Shown here piece after piece: positions 1 through 6,329 of a DNA stretch of 11,250 nt. The notes under the pieces are model-generated. The model did not search any database, had not been told where the DNA came from, and worked only from the letters and a program-made list of their open reading frames with translations. Position 1 is the first letter of the stretch; every line of letters starts with the position of its first letter. The position numbers and the translations under genes are program-made. Origin of the DNA: Candidatus Sulfotelmatobacter sp. (GTDB lineage: Bacteria; Acidobacteriota; Terriglobia; Terriglobales; Acidobacteriaceae); assembly GCA_030037575.1 (NCBI GenBank), contig JASHRB010000657.1, forward strand, positions 1-11,250, in the 5' to 3' direction.

Positions 1-1089
1 AGCAACCGAATCTCCGCCACCGACAATCGAAATCGCCCCCGCATTTTCGGCGACGGCCCGCGCTACCTGGAAAGTCCCGCGCGAGAATCCTGGAACTTCG
101 AACACGCCCATCGGGCCATTCCAAACAATCGTGCGCGCCCGCGAAATTTCCTCCGAGAAGAGTTCGATTGTCTTCGGCCCAATATCCAGTGCCATGCGAT
201 CGGCCGGAATTGGCTGGCCTTCACCGATCTGCTGGATTACCGCATTGGCATCGGGCTTGATCGCAACCACGTGATCGACCGGCAACAGAAACTTTACATT
301 CCTCTGCTTTGCTTCTTCCATCAATTGTCGCGCCAGTTCGACCTTATCGGCTTCGAGCAGTGACTTGCCAATCTCCCGTCCCTGCGCCTTGAGGAACGTA
401 TACGCCATGCCGCCGCCGATAATTAGCGAGTCGACCTTGCCGATCAGATTGCGTATCACGCCAATCTTATCGCTGACCTTGGCTCCGCCCAGAATCGCCG
501 TGAACGGCGGCTCGGGATTTTCCAGCGCCTTGCCCAAATACTGCAGCTCCTTCTCCATCAGCAAACCAGCCGCTGATTTGGGCACAAACTTCGTAATCCC
601 CGCTGTCGATGCATGCGCACGATGCGCGCTGCCGAAGGCATCGTTTACATAAAAATCCGCCAGCGCCGCCAACTGCTTTGCGAACGCCTCATCGTTGGCT
701 TCTTCTTCGGCATGAAAGCGCAAGTTTTCCAGCAGCAGCGTCTGGCCTTTTTCCAACTGCATCGCAACTTCTTCGGCTTCCGGCCCCACGCAATCCGGAG
801 AAAAACCCACGTTCTCCCCGCGTGCCAATTCTTTATCTAGCACCATTCGCAGCCGTTCGGCCACAGGTTTCAAACTCATTTTCGGATTGGGTTTGCCCTT
901 CGGCCTTCCCAGGTGCGAAGCCAGAATCAGCCGCGCTCCGTGGCGCAGCGCATACTCAATCGAAGGCAGGGTTTCGCGAATGCGCGTGTCGTCCATCACG
1001 CGGCCATCGTCGAGCGGGACGTTGAAGTCCACGCGCATGAAAATGCGGTGACCATTTAGCGGGAGATCACGAATGGAAAGCTTGGACAT
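1..1089 (-). CDS. pgk: Phosphoglycerate kinase, 3' end outside window
   Basis: Catalyses the reversible transfer of phosphate from 1,3-bisphosphoglycerate to ADP, the first ATP-yielding step of glycolysis, in the cytosol. The frame is open through 363 codons from the ATG at 1089 to the window edge. Family motifs appear in order: RVDFNVP (residues 19-25) and SHLGRPKG (58-65) of the substrate-binding N-lobe, ENLRFH (121-126), [11 protein letters not shown] (201-211), then the nucleotide lobe with [10 protein letters not shown] (322-331) and the start of the GGGDS loop (357-361). Bacterial PGKs are about 390-400 residues, so roughly 30-40 C-terminal residues are missing off the left edge. A Shine-Dalgarno-like AAAAAGGA (1100-1107) lies 10 nt before the start. 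It follows gap by 66 bp on the same strand with no visible terminator, so co-transcription is likely. Identity is very secure. Confidence 0.97.
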   Translation of the reverse strand, partial: MSKLSIRDLPLNGHRIFMRVDFNVPLDDGRVMDDTRIRETLPSIEYALRHGARLILASHLGRPKGKPNPKMSLKPVAERLRMVLDKELARGENVGFSPDCVGPEAEEVAMQLEKGQTLLLENLRFHAEEEANDEAFAKQLAALADFYVNDAFGSAHRAHASTAGITKFVPKSAAGLLMEKELQYLGKALENPEPPFTAILGGAKVSDKIGVIRNLIGKVDSLIIGGGMAYTFLKAQGREIGKSLLEADKVELARQLMEEAKQRNVKFLLPVDHVVAIKPDANAVIQQIGEGQPIPADRMALDIGPKTIELFSEEISRARTIVWNGPMGVFEVPGFSRGTFQVARAVAENAGAISIVGGGDSVA

Positions 1090-1155
1090 CGGCCGGCGGT
1101 CCTTTTTATGCGGGAATCTTTAAGCAGACGTGCAAGATTTAGTTCCGCGAAGCAG

Positions 1156-2166
1156 TTACAGGCCCTTGCCCGCAATGTAATGGATCAAATCGCGCACGCG
1201 GCAAGAATAGCCCCACTCGTTGTCGTACCAGGAAATCACCTTGACGCAGTTGCCGCCCACTACCAGGGTCATCGCTGCGTCGACAATCGAAGACCGCGAG
1301 TCGCCCTTGAAATCCGACGAGACAAGTTCGTTCTCTTCGAATCCCAAATAGCCCTGGAGCGGCCCGTTTTCAGAGGCTTTTTTCAATGCAGCGTTCACTT
1401 CTTCTTTTGTGGTTTTCTTTTCTACCCAGGCGACCAGATCGACCACCGAAACGTTCGGTGTCGGCACGCGCATGGCAAAGCCGTCGAGTTTTCCTGCAAG
1501 ATCTGGAATCACCAGCTTCAGCGCCTTCGCTGCGCCCGTCGAGGTCGGAATCATGTTGATTGCAGCCGCCCGCGCCCGCCGCAAATCTTTGTGCGGAAAA
1601 TCGAGAATCACCTGATCGTTGGTATATGAGTGAATGGTTGTCATCGTACCGCTGATGATTTTGAATTCGTCATTCACAATCTTCGCAACCGGCGCGAGGC
1701 AATTCGTCGTGCACGACGCATTCGAAATAACGTGATGCTTCGCCGCCTCATACTTTTCTTGGTTCACTCCCAGCACCAGGGTGATATCTTCGTTTTTTGC
1801 CGGCGCCGAAATAATTACCTTCTTCACCGAACCGCGCAGGTGCTTCTTCGCGTCCGCCGCCTCGGTAAAGCGCCCCGTCGATTCCACCACCACTTGAGCG
1901 CCCACCGATTCCCACGGCAGCGCCGCCGGATCTTTCTCTTTAAAAACCTTGATCGTGTTGCCACCGACCGAAATGCTGTCCGCACCGGCCGAAATCTTTT
2001 GCGGCAGGTTGCCAAGAATCGAGTCGTACTTCAGCAAATGCGCCAGCGTTTTCGGATCGGTGAGATCGTTGACGGCCACAAATTCAAGACTGGGATCGTG
2101 CAGCGATGCGCGCAGAACGTTGCGTCCGATGCGTCCGAAACCGTTGATGCCAACTTTGATTGCCAT
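1156..2166 (-). CDS. gap: Glyceraldehyde-3-phosphate dehydrogenase, type I
   Basis: Oxidises and phosphorylates glyceraldehyde-3-phosphate to 1,3-bisphosphoglycerate, supplying the substrate of the adjacent pgk product; cytosolic homotetramer in the family. Full length at 336 residues. The Rossmann fingerprint GINGFGRIGR spans residues 7-16, and VNDLTD (32-37) places an Asp at the cofactor-ribose position, which fits an NAD-preferring glycolytic enzyme rather than an NADP-type one. The catalytic signature SNASCTTNC puts the nucleophile at Cys152, and HSYTNDQ supplies His179. The C-terminal SWYDNEWGYS motif (312-321) is intact. The ATG at 2166 is preceded by GGAG (2173-2176) with 6 nt spacing. 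It is the first gene of the gap-pgk pair, and a candidate promoter and dyad sit about 64-100 bp upstream of its start. Very confident. Confidence 0.98.
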   Translation of the reverse strand: MAIKVGINGFGRIGRNVLRASLHDPSLEFVAVNDLTDPKTLAHLLKYDSILGNLPQKISAGADSISVGGNTIKVFKEKDPAALPWESVGAQVVVESTGRFTEAADAKKHLRGSVKKVIISAPAKNEDITLVLGVNQEKYEAAKHHVISNASCTTNCLAPVAKIVNDEFKIISGTMTTIHSYTNDQVILDFPHKDLRRARAAAINMIPTSTGAAKALKLVIPDLAGKLDGFAMRVPTPNVSVVDLVAWVEKKTTKEEVNAALKKASENGPLQGYLGFEENELVSSDFKGDSRSSIVDAAMTLVVGGNCVKVISWYDNEWGYSCRVRDLIHYIAGKGL

Positions 2167-2229
2167 GTCTTTCTCCGTTCTTTATATGAGTGCGCCCAGA
2201 ATTCATCGTGAACCGCAATCGAACACTCG

Positions 2230-2258
2230 ATGTTAGCAGGACGGGGCACTCCCGTAAA
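2230..2258 (-). promoter_or_regulatory. Candidate sigma-70 promoter of gap-pgk
   Basis: Reading the minus strand, TTTACG (2253-2258) is followed after exactly 17 nt by TAACAT (2230-2235), the latter preceded by TGC as in an extended -10. Each hexamer matches its consensus at 4 of 6 positions. The predicted transcript would start about 55-60 nt before the gap ATG, giving a leader with a normal ribosome-binding site. This is pattern evidence only. Confidence 0.4.
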
Positions 2259-2269
2259 CGATTCACGGG
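2251..2269. promoter_or_regulatory. Operator-like dyad overlapping the gap -35
   Basis: A 19-bp interrupted palindrome of the form CCCGTnAAnnnTTnACGGG, with 7 of 9 base pairs symmetric about the central base. It covers the putative -35 hexamer of gap, a position where a dimeric repressor could block polymerase. No regulator gene is present in the window, so the binding protein is unknown, and a chance dyad cannot be excluded. Confidence 0.35.
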
Positions 2270-2333
2270 TGGCAGCGGATGGCGGCAGCGTTGCGCAAAT
2301 TCGGCGCAAGGTGACTTGTTCGTGCCGTGAACG

Positions 2334-2696
2334 TTAAAGAAAACTTATTTCCAGATATGTGTCGGTCTGGCTCCAGATCAACGGTAGCCGCGCCATCCAG
2401 TATTTTCGATTGATCGTTTGCCGCGCATGCGCATGCTCTTCCGGCGGCAAAATGCGCGCCTGTGCCGCAAACTCTGGGCCCGTAACTTTGCCACGAATCG
2501 TGCACGGAGCGAGCTTTACCTGAGGATTACTGCGGATCCGCTTCACCTTGCCCATGTCACTGCGGGTCATGACATAAAGCTTGCCGCCATTCTCTCCGAA
2601 CCAAACTGGAGTCGCCACTCCCGCGCCGTTCTTGCGGAACGTGGTCAGAGCAATATATTTTTGCTCGCCGATCACTGGAGGAACCTGATCTGCCAT
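2334..2696 (-). CDS. PPOX-fold (pyridoxamine phosphate oxidase-like) flavin/F420-dependent protein
   Basis: A 120-residue protein resembling the 'PPOX class probable F420-dependent enzyme' group: a small split beta-barrel that binds FMN or deazaflavin F420 and acts as an oxidoreductase of unknown substrate. Visible features are the opening strand KYIALTTFRKNG, the strand motif ATPVWF, KLYVMTRSDMGKVKRIR (a cofactor-phosphate-contacting segment in the family), VKLAPC and a C-terminal strand TYLEISFL. The whole barrel fits in this length, which is normal for the family. I prefer the ATG at 2696 because the conserved domain begins about 10 residues later; an in-frame GTG at 2723 would add nine residues, and neither has a strong Shine-Dalgarno. 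It lies upstream of gap on the same strand, 167 bp away, but gap appears to have its own promoter. Cofactor choice (FMN versus F420) cannot be read from this sequence. Confidence 0.82.
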   Translation of the reverse strand: MADQVPPVIGEQKYIALTTFRKNGAGVATPVWFGENGGKLYVMTRSDMGKVKRIRSNPQVKLAPCTIRGKVTGPEFAAQARILPPEEHAHARQTINRKYWMARLPLIWSQTDTYLEISFL

Positions 2697-2770
2697 GTCT
2701 GCTCGCCGTGCTGGGTTGCGCACCGTCCCGTGGCGGCTATCGCGAGTGGTTCATCCGACGCTTCCGTCGA

Positions 2771-2799
2771 TTGATCCCGCGCTCTGTTCTGTGTTAAAA
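2771..2799 (+). promoter_or_regulatory. Weak candidate promoter for the 2808 gene
   Basis: TTGATC (2771-2776), a 17-nt spacer and TTAAAA (2794-2799), the latter preceded by TGTG. The -10 match is poor. If real, transcription would start within one or two bases of the ATG at 2808, implying a leaderless mRNA; no Shine-Dalgarno sequence is visible before that ATG, which agrees with this reading but does not prove it. The site lies in the 111-bp spacer between two divergent genes. Confidence 0.2.
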
Positions 2800-2807
2800 G
2801 CCTTGCT

Positions 2808-3788
2808 ATGCGCAAATGGATGCGCGAGCGCTTGCAGCGTCGCAAAAAAAACCCCCCCGAAAAGTCTGAGCAACCTGCTCCTCCACCATTACAACCGGCT
2901 TATTTTGATGCCGCGCCATCCGCTCCAACCCCGCAGACCGAGCCAAGCGAGTCGGAGTCTTTAGATCAACCGGAACAGGAATTCTCGGTTCCGGCCGAGG
3001 CGGGAGCAGAAGCAGTCGCCGAGGACCAGCACGCCGAACCACCTTCTGCTTTGCATTCTCAGGCATCGCAACCCCCACCTCGGCCTCTCGGGCAAGCGAA
3101 TCGCGGCCGTCGCCGCCGCGGCGGGCGTGGCCGCGGTGGCCGCGGACGCGAGCAAGCCGTGGCTCAGGCTTTCGCTCCAGCGTCGACCAAGGGTTCAATT
3201 CCGATCGTGTCAGCGGAATCTGCCGAAGGAGAATCCTCCGACTCCGGCGAATCCGAAAACTTGCCCGCAGCCGATGCCGCCAGGCCCGCTCCGGCAACGC
3301 ATCCTCGTCCACCGAAAGGCATTGTTGTGCTTGCAATCGGTCTGCCCGGCTCCGGCAAGAGCTCATGGTTCAAGCGGCACAATGTCGTCCCGCTTTCGAG
3401 CGACATAATGCGCTCTCTTCTTTTCGACGACATCCGCGAACAGCGCTATCAGGATCTCGTTTTTTCCAACCTGCGTTCCATGCTCAAGGCACGGCTGATT
3501 GCTAAGCGTCCCATGAACTACGTGGATGCCACCAACCTCACGCCGCAGGAACGCCAGCACTGGATCAAGCTAGCCAAAGATTACAACTACGAAGTTCACG
3601 CCGTTTTCTTCGACGTTCCGCTCGAGGTTTGCATCGAGCGCCATCAACGCCGCGACCGCGTCGTGCCTGATGACGTAATGCGGCGCATGGCCGCGAAACT
3701 GAAGCCCCCAACATTCGAAGAGGGCTTCGCCAAGATCACAGTTGTGAGAGTAAAGAAGAAAGAGCCAGAACCGGAGCAGCTTGGCTGA
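2808..3788 (+). CDS. P-loop kinase (AAA_33 / T4-Pnk-like) with disordered Arg/Gly-rich N-terminus
   Basis: A 326-residue protein in two parts. Residues 1 to about 168 are low-complexity: a basic start (RKWMRERLQRRKK), an acidic Pro/Glu/Ser-rich stretch, then a cluster GRRRRGGRGRGGRGRE (100-115) like RGG boxes that bind RNA. Residues 169-315 form a compact kinase. It has Walker A GLPGSGKS (178-185), SSDIMR (197-202) matching the DxxR signature of the T4 polynucleotide-kinase group, VDATNL (239-244) with a following Arg, and an Arg-rich lid ERHQRRDRVVPDDVMRRM (277-294). Such domains phosphorylate nucleic-acid 5' ends or small molecules; the substrate here is not determined. An A8 run followed by C7 (2844-2858) sits early in the frame. 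Start ATG 2808 has no clear ribosome-binding site; ATG 2820 is an alternative. It converges with the 3794-4402 gene. Confidence 0.85.
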   Translation: MRKWMRERLQRRKKNPPEKSEQPAPPPLQPAYFDAAPSAPTPQTEPSESESLDQPEQEFSVPAEAGAEAVAEDQHAEPPSALHSQASQPPPRPLGQANRGRRRRGGRGRGGRGREQAVAQAFAPASTKGSIPIVSAESAEGESSDSGESENLPAADAARPAPATHPRPPKGIVVLAIGLPGSGKSSWFKRHNVVPLSSDIMRSLLFDDIREQRYQDLVFSNLRSMLKARLIAKRPMNYVDATNLTPQERQHWIKLAKDYNYEVHAVFFDVPLEVCIERHQRRDRVVPDDVMRRMAAKLKPPTFEEGFAKITVVRVKKKEPEPEQLG

Positions 3789-3793
3789 GAGAC

Positions 3794-4402
3794 CTAGACT
3801 TTCAAGTATGAGAGCATCTCTTTGAATGCGGTCGATGTGGAGGACTGCATCAGCTCGTAAATCATCATTTCGGTAGATGAAATCACTATGCCTGCGGTGC
3901 GCATCCTGTCGAGTCCGATTTTCCAATTCCATTCTGTGCGTGAGCTGACTGCGTCAGAAGCAACATGCACTAAATATCCCTCTCTCAGCGCCGCCAATGC
4001 CGTTTGCATGACGCAGATATGGCTTTCTATCCCGCACAACAAAAGCGTATTGCGATTGCCTGGGACACGTTTGAGTGCCGCGCAAAACATGTCGCTACCA
4101 AAACAGGAGAACTGGTCTTTATCGATGGGTTCGATTTGAGGCAAAAGGGAAGCGATCTCGGGGACTGTGTTTCCGAGTCCGCGGGAATGCTGCGTCGTGG
4201 CGATTGCGGGAATCTTCATCACCTCGGCCGCGCAAATCAGCAACTTCGCATTGCGTAGCAGTTCTTCCCTCTGAAAAATGGGCGGCAAAAGCTTTTCCTG
4301 AATATCAATCACGAGTAGCGCGCAGCGGCCGGCATCGAGGGATTGGTGAGCGGCGGCATAAGCCGCCGGGGACGCAACTTTGCTTTCGAATAAGGACGAC
4401 AT
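3794..4402 (-). CDS. Isochorismatase-family cysteine hydrolase (ISOC1/2-like)
   Basis: A 202-residue cytosolic hydrolase of the isochorismatase/nicotinamidase superfamily. The catalytic triad is visible: Asp33 in LLVIDIQEKL, Lys95 in PIDKDQFSCF and the nucleophile Cys130 in CGIESHICVMQTA. The cis-peptide-containing neighbourhood of the Cys and the later motif VASDAVSSRTEWNWKIGLDRMR resemble the ISOC1/2 group more than nicotinamidase, and metal-binding residues typical of nicotinamidase are not evident. Substrates of this subgroup are generally unknown. Start ATG 4402 is strongly supported by GGAGGA (4406-4411) three bases upstream. The gene stands alone, converging on the kinase gene with 5 bp between stop codons and no hairpin terminator in the gap, so the two transcripts probably overlap at their 3' ends. 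Family is secure, reaction is not. Confidence 0.92.
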   Translation of the reverse strand: MSSLFESKVASPAAYAAAHQSLDAGRCALLVIDIQEKLLPPIFQREELLRNAKLLICAAEVMKIPAIATTQHSRGLGNTVPEIASLLPQIEPIDKDQFSCFGSDMFCAALKRVPGNRNTLLLCGIESHICVMQTALAALREGYLVHVASDAVSSRTEWNWKIGLDRMRTAGIVISSTEMMIYELMQSSTSTAFKEMLSYLKV

Positions 4403-4483
4403 AACTCCTCCAACAGATCGATCTTGGAAGCAATTTTACGCGGGGAAAGAGAACCACTCACCAGCGGCGGCGTGCCGGCAGTG

Positions 4484-4512
4484 TTGACGCATTTTAGCCA
4501 CGCCCATAGAAT
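4484..4512 (+). promoter_or_regulatory. Sigma-70-type promoter of tRNA-Gln
   Basis: TTGACG (4484-4489), spacer of exactly 17 nt, TAGAAT (4507-4512): five of six matches in each hexamer. The predicted start point near 4519 lies about 34 nt before the mature tRNA 5' end, a usual distance for a 5'-processed tRNA precursor. It is the best promoter match in the window and is oriented toward the tRNA. Confidence 0.75.
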
Positions 4513-4552
4513 CAGGAACAGCCAGGCGCGAAGCCGGTTTTTCATCCCCCGC

Positions 4553-4626
4553 TGCCCCCTCGTTCAACGGCAGGACAGCTGACTCTGGATCAGCATATCG
4601 GGGTTCGAATCCCTGGGGGGCAGCCA
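4553..4626 (+). tRNA. tRNA-Gln (anticodon CTG)
   Basis: A 74-nt tRNA with encoded CCA. The acceptor stem TGCCCCC/GGGGGCA (4553-4559 with 4616-4622) pairs fully, including the weak first U-A pair typical of glutamine tRNAs, with discriminator G4623 and CCA 4624-4626. D stem GTTC/GGAC, anticodon stem GCTGA/TCAGC (perfect) with loop CTCTGGA giving anticodon CTG, which reads CAG codons. T stem CGGGG/CCCTG encloses the canonical TTCGAAT loop. Positions 8-9 are TC, slightly unusual at position 9. It has its own promoter upstream. Its 3' end faces a truncated gene and an IS remnant; I found no second copy of its 3' end that would mark an integration site. Confidence 0.96.
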
Positions 4627-4641
4627 AATAATCTCCAGTAT

Positions 4642-5078
4642 TTACGCACCGCCTACATCTTTGTCATTGCAACCAGCAAACACAAAGCACGTCGGGTGAG
4701 CACTGCTCACCTGGTGAACGATGATCGCCTGGAAGCCCTCTGCGATCTTCAGCACGGAAACTTTTTGACGGTCTTCGTCGTCTCGAAACTCTTCAAGCTT
4801 CTTACGCAAATCATCCTTGACTGTTTCCCAGCGCCGAATCGGTCGCTTGAGCTTGCAGCCTACGAACCAACTGGTGCCTGATTTTGAAGGGCCGAGCGAG
4901 CGCAGCAGCGCGGAAAATTTATCCCCGGTTGAAATGCGGTCGGTTTCCACGCCGCGAAATCCGCCCGAGTCCGTCAGTTCGTTCTCGTTCAGTCGGCGGA
5001 CTGCGATGGCAATCCTGCCATCCACTAGGAAGTCAGGGGGAACATTCCCATCGGGCTGATAAACGATCTCTTTGAAAC
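4642..5078 (-). pseudogene. Hypothetical protein, 5' end lost at IS boundary
   Basis: Reading the minus strand, the frame is open from the IS edge to a TAA at 4642-4644. The local sequence begins GFKEIVYQPDGNVPPDFLVDGR and continues through IAIAVRRLNENE, a charged helix DDLRKKLEEFRDDEDRQK and hydrophobic strands EGFQAIIVHQV and TCFVFAG. The coherent protein-like sequence extends upstream of the first possible start (GTG at 5025) as far as the CTAG at 5079, where typical IS-end sequence takes over; the frame then runs into the IS to a TAA without a start codon. This indicates a gene cut at its 5' end by the insertion, leaving about 145 codons. The pattern PPDF...IAIAVRRL recalls the core of PD-(D/E)xK nuclease folds but lacks the acidic residue expected in the second half, so function is not assigned. 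It lies 15 bp beyond the tRNA, convergent with it. Confidence 0.65.
4695..4711. repeat. 17-bp palindrome
   Basis: GGTGAGCA, a single C, then TGCTCACC: eight perfectly paired positions on each side of one base. It lies inside the truncated gene 4642-5078, about 70 bp downstream of the tRNA end. It has the form of a dimeric-protein binding site or a tight hairpin. No partner site was found. Confidence 0.5.
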
Positions 5079-5098
5079 CTAGCAGGCTGCTGAAAAAC
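5079..5098. repeat. Terminal repeat of IS remnant
   Basis: The sequence from CTAG through GCTGCTGAAAAAC marks the outer boundary of the insertion. On its left the truncated gene's reading frame makes protein-like sense; on its right it does not. The matching repeat at the opposite end is missing, so the exact base of the boundary and any target duplication cannot be confirmed here. Confidence 0.55.
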
Positions 5099-5209
5099 TG
5101 ATCGGCAGCGGGTTGTTCTTTGTATTTCCCATTTTCGTTCGATGTTGTCCGGAATCTCTGAGCAGTTTGCGTTTACTTCATGCCTTACGAGACACAATTC
5201 GGCCCTGAC

Positions 5210-6064
5210 TTACGCTGCCGAAACTGCGGACAGGTTTCGCATGCGCACCAGATTGTAGGCCGCGCAAGCGAAGGTGAAGAGCCAATGCACTTTGCACACT
5301 CCGCGATGCCGAACCTTCCGCATCAACGCGATGGTCTTCAGCCAACCGAAGCACTCTTCGATCCGCTTCCTCTTTCTCTGGCTCAAGGCATACCCCAGAA
5401 GGCGGGTCGTGCGGCCATCAATCGCGCTGCCTCCGCGCCGGGTATGGTTCTGTGCTACATGCGGCATCATCCGCAGATTTCGGCACTCCTCCACAAACCC
5501 GAACGTATCGAAGCCTTTGTCAGCCCCCAGCGCTACCGGCTGGGTGCCCGCAATCTGCTCCAACATCACCAGCGCGGCGTCGCGTTCCGCTTTGCCCTTG
5601 GCCTGGAACAGTTCCGCGTCCACGATCAGTCTGTTGCGATTCTCCACCAACAGATTGCCGCTGTAACTCAGCTTCGACTCCTTGCCCTCGCTTTTGCGCG
5701 CCTGCAGCGCATCCGGATCGGTCTTCGATTCATGCGTATCATTCGAACGCTTCTCGCCGCGAAAGTTCACCGTGGGATTGCCCGGATCATCTGGTGGAGG
5801 CGATGGCTTGCACTCTTTGGGTTGAAAGCTCTAGAGACTCGCCCACGCCTCCAGCAACGTGCCGTCCGCCGTGAAATGCTCGTCGCTGGTCAAGCCCTTG
5901 GCTCGCGCTTGCTCCACCACCCGCACCAAAAACTCTTTGGCCACGTCCGCTTCCAGCAAGCGGTCGCGGTTCTTGGTGAACGTGGTCGCGTCCCAAACCT
6001 CGTCGTCCGCGTTCAGGCCCACGAACCACCGAAACAACAGGTTGTAATCCATCTCTTCCATCAG
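5210..6064 (-). pseudogene. IS5-family transposase, 5'-truncated with internal amber stop
   Basis: Encodes a DDE transposase of the IS5 type (DUF772-like N-part followed by a DDE domain) that would cut and join element ends. From 6064 downward the frame reads LMEEMDYNLLFRWFVGLN, then WDATTFTKNRDRLLE, the first catalytic Asp in HFTADGTLLEAW, an in-frame TAG at 5831-5833, then PPPDDPGNPTVNFRGEKRS, the second Asp in LGADKGFDT, and the Y(2)R(3)E(6)K signature within YALSQRKRKRIEECFGWLK. The reading frame is the same on both sides of the TAG; relatives usually have Lys after EAWASL, so a single AAG to TAG change explains it. About 280 codons remain, and the N-terminal 80-100 residues usual in relatives are absent. 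Both lesions make it nonfunctional. Confidence 0.88.
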
Positions 6065-6329
6065 CCCGGAAACCCCCGAGATTTTTCCCGCCCCAATTTT
6101 TTTAAACTCGCTGGCATTTTTTTCCAGGATCTGACGCTTATGTGAAATAGAGGCCCAAACAGCCTCTGTGGGGAGCAAGTCAGCTCGAACCGCCCATGGT
6201 TCGTAGAGTTGCAGATCAATCAATCACGCTGTGGGAGCGAGAAAACGCCGCCTGCTGAGATTTTCCCGCGAAATTCGTGGGGCAACGCGGCGATCTTTCA
6301 AGTGTCCATCTTTCTTCTGTGGAGGCGCC
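6065..6329. other. Unassigned spacer between IS remnant and fibre gene, with two small hairpins
   Basis: This 265-bp stretch holds no gene I can support. The minus-strand frame continues open from the transposase remnant to an ATG at 6223 (sequence beginning MIDLQLYEPWAVRADLL), but that segment does not resemble transposase N-termini and I do not recognise it; it may be a leftover of the pre-insertion locus. Two inverted repeats occur: AGAGGC/GCCTCT (6149-6167, 7-nt loop) and CGAACC/GGTTCG (6186-6203, 6-nt loop). Neither is followed by a T-run on the plus strand, so they are not clear terminators. The end of the region carries the ribosome-binding site GGAGG (6321-6325) of the fibre gene. I could not pick a convincing promoter. 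Confidence 0.5.

Larger units (their letters stand above)
5079..6064 (-). mobile_element. IS5-like insertion sequence, truncated
   Basis: The element reads on the minus strand. Its transposase-downstream end is recognisable at 5079 by CTAGCAGGCTGCTGAAAAAC, which resembles terminal repeats I know from IS5-related elements of this transposase type, and its opening CTAG fits the short YTAR/TA-type targets of that family. About 130 bp separate this end from the transposase stop. The other end is not found: transposase homology ceases near 6064, where the protein is mid-domain, and no full inverted copy of the terminal sequence occurs between there and 6330. Only the heptamer GCCTGCT (6250-6256) echoes it. 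The element is therefore an immobile remnant, and its insertion broke the gene at 4642-5078. Confidence 0.8.

Noticed and set aside
1321..1350. TTCGAATCCC in gap matching the tRNA T-arm, considered as an attachment-site copy
   Set aside because: The match is 10 bases only, lies in conserved coding sequence and is not flanked by integrase genes.
3100..3160. GC-rich repetitive stretch considered as a DNA repeat element
   Set aside because: It is explained by Arg/Gly codons of the kinase N-terminal region.
4436..4627. Minus-strand 63-codon frame containing QGFEPRYADPE
   Set aside because: It is the antisense of tRNA-Gln; this translated phrase is a common artefact of tRNA genes.
5180..6145. 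Plus-strand 321-codon open frame
   Set aside because: It lies antisense to the transposase remnant, whose minus-strand frame carries clear DDE motifs; the plus-strand product has no recognisable domain.
6250..6256. GCCTGCT as the second end of the IS
   Set aside because: Only seven bases match the 5079 terminal repeat and neighbouring bases differ. The implied element length (~1180 bp) is suggestive, but the intervening sequence does not encode the missing transposase part.
6231..6329. GTG at 6231 as start of the fibre protein
   Set aside because: It would put 33 basic residues before a clear signal peptide; ATG 6330 has GGAGG 4 nt upstream.
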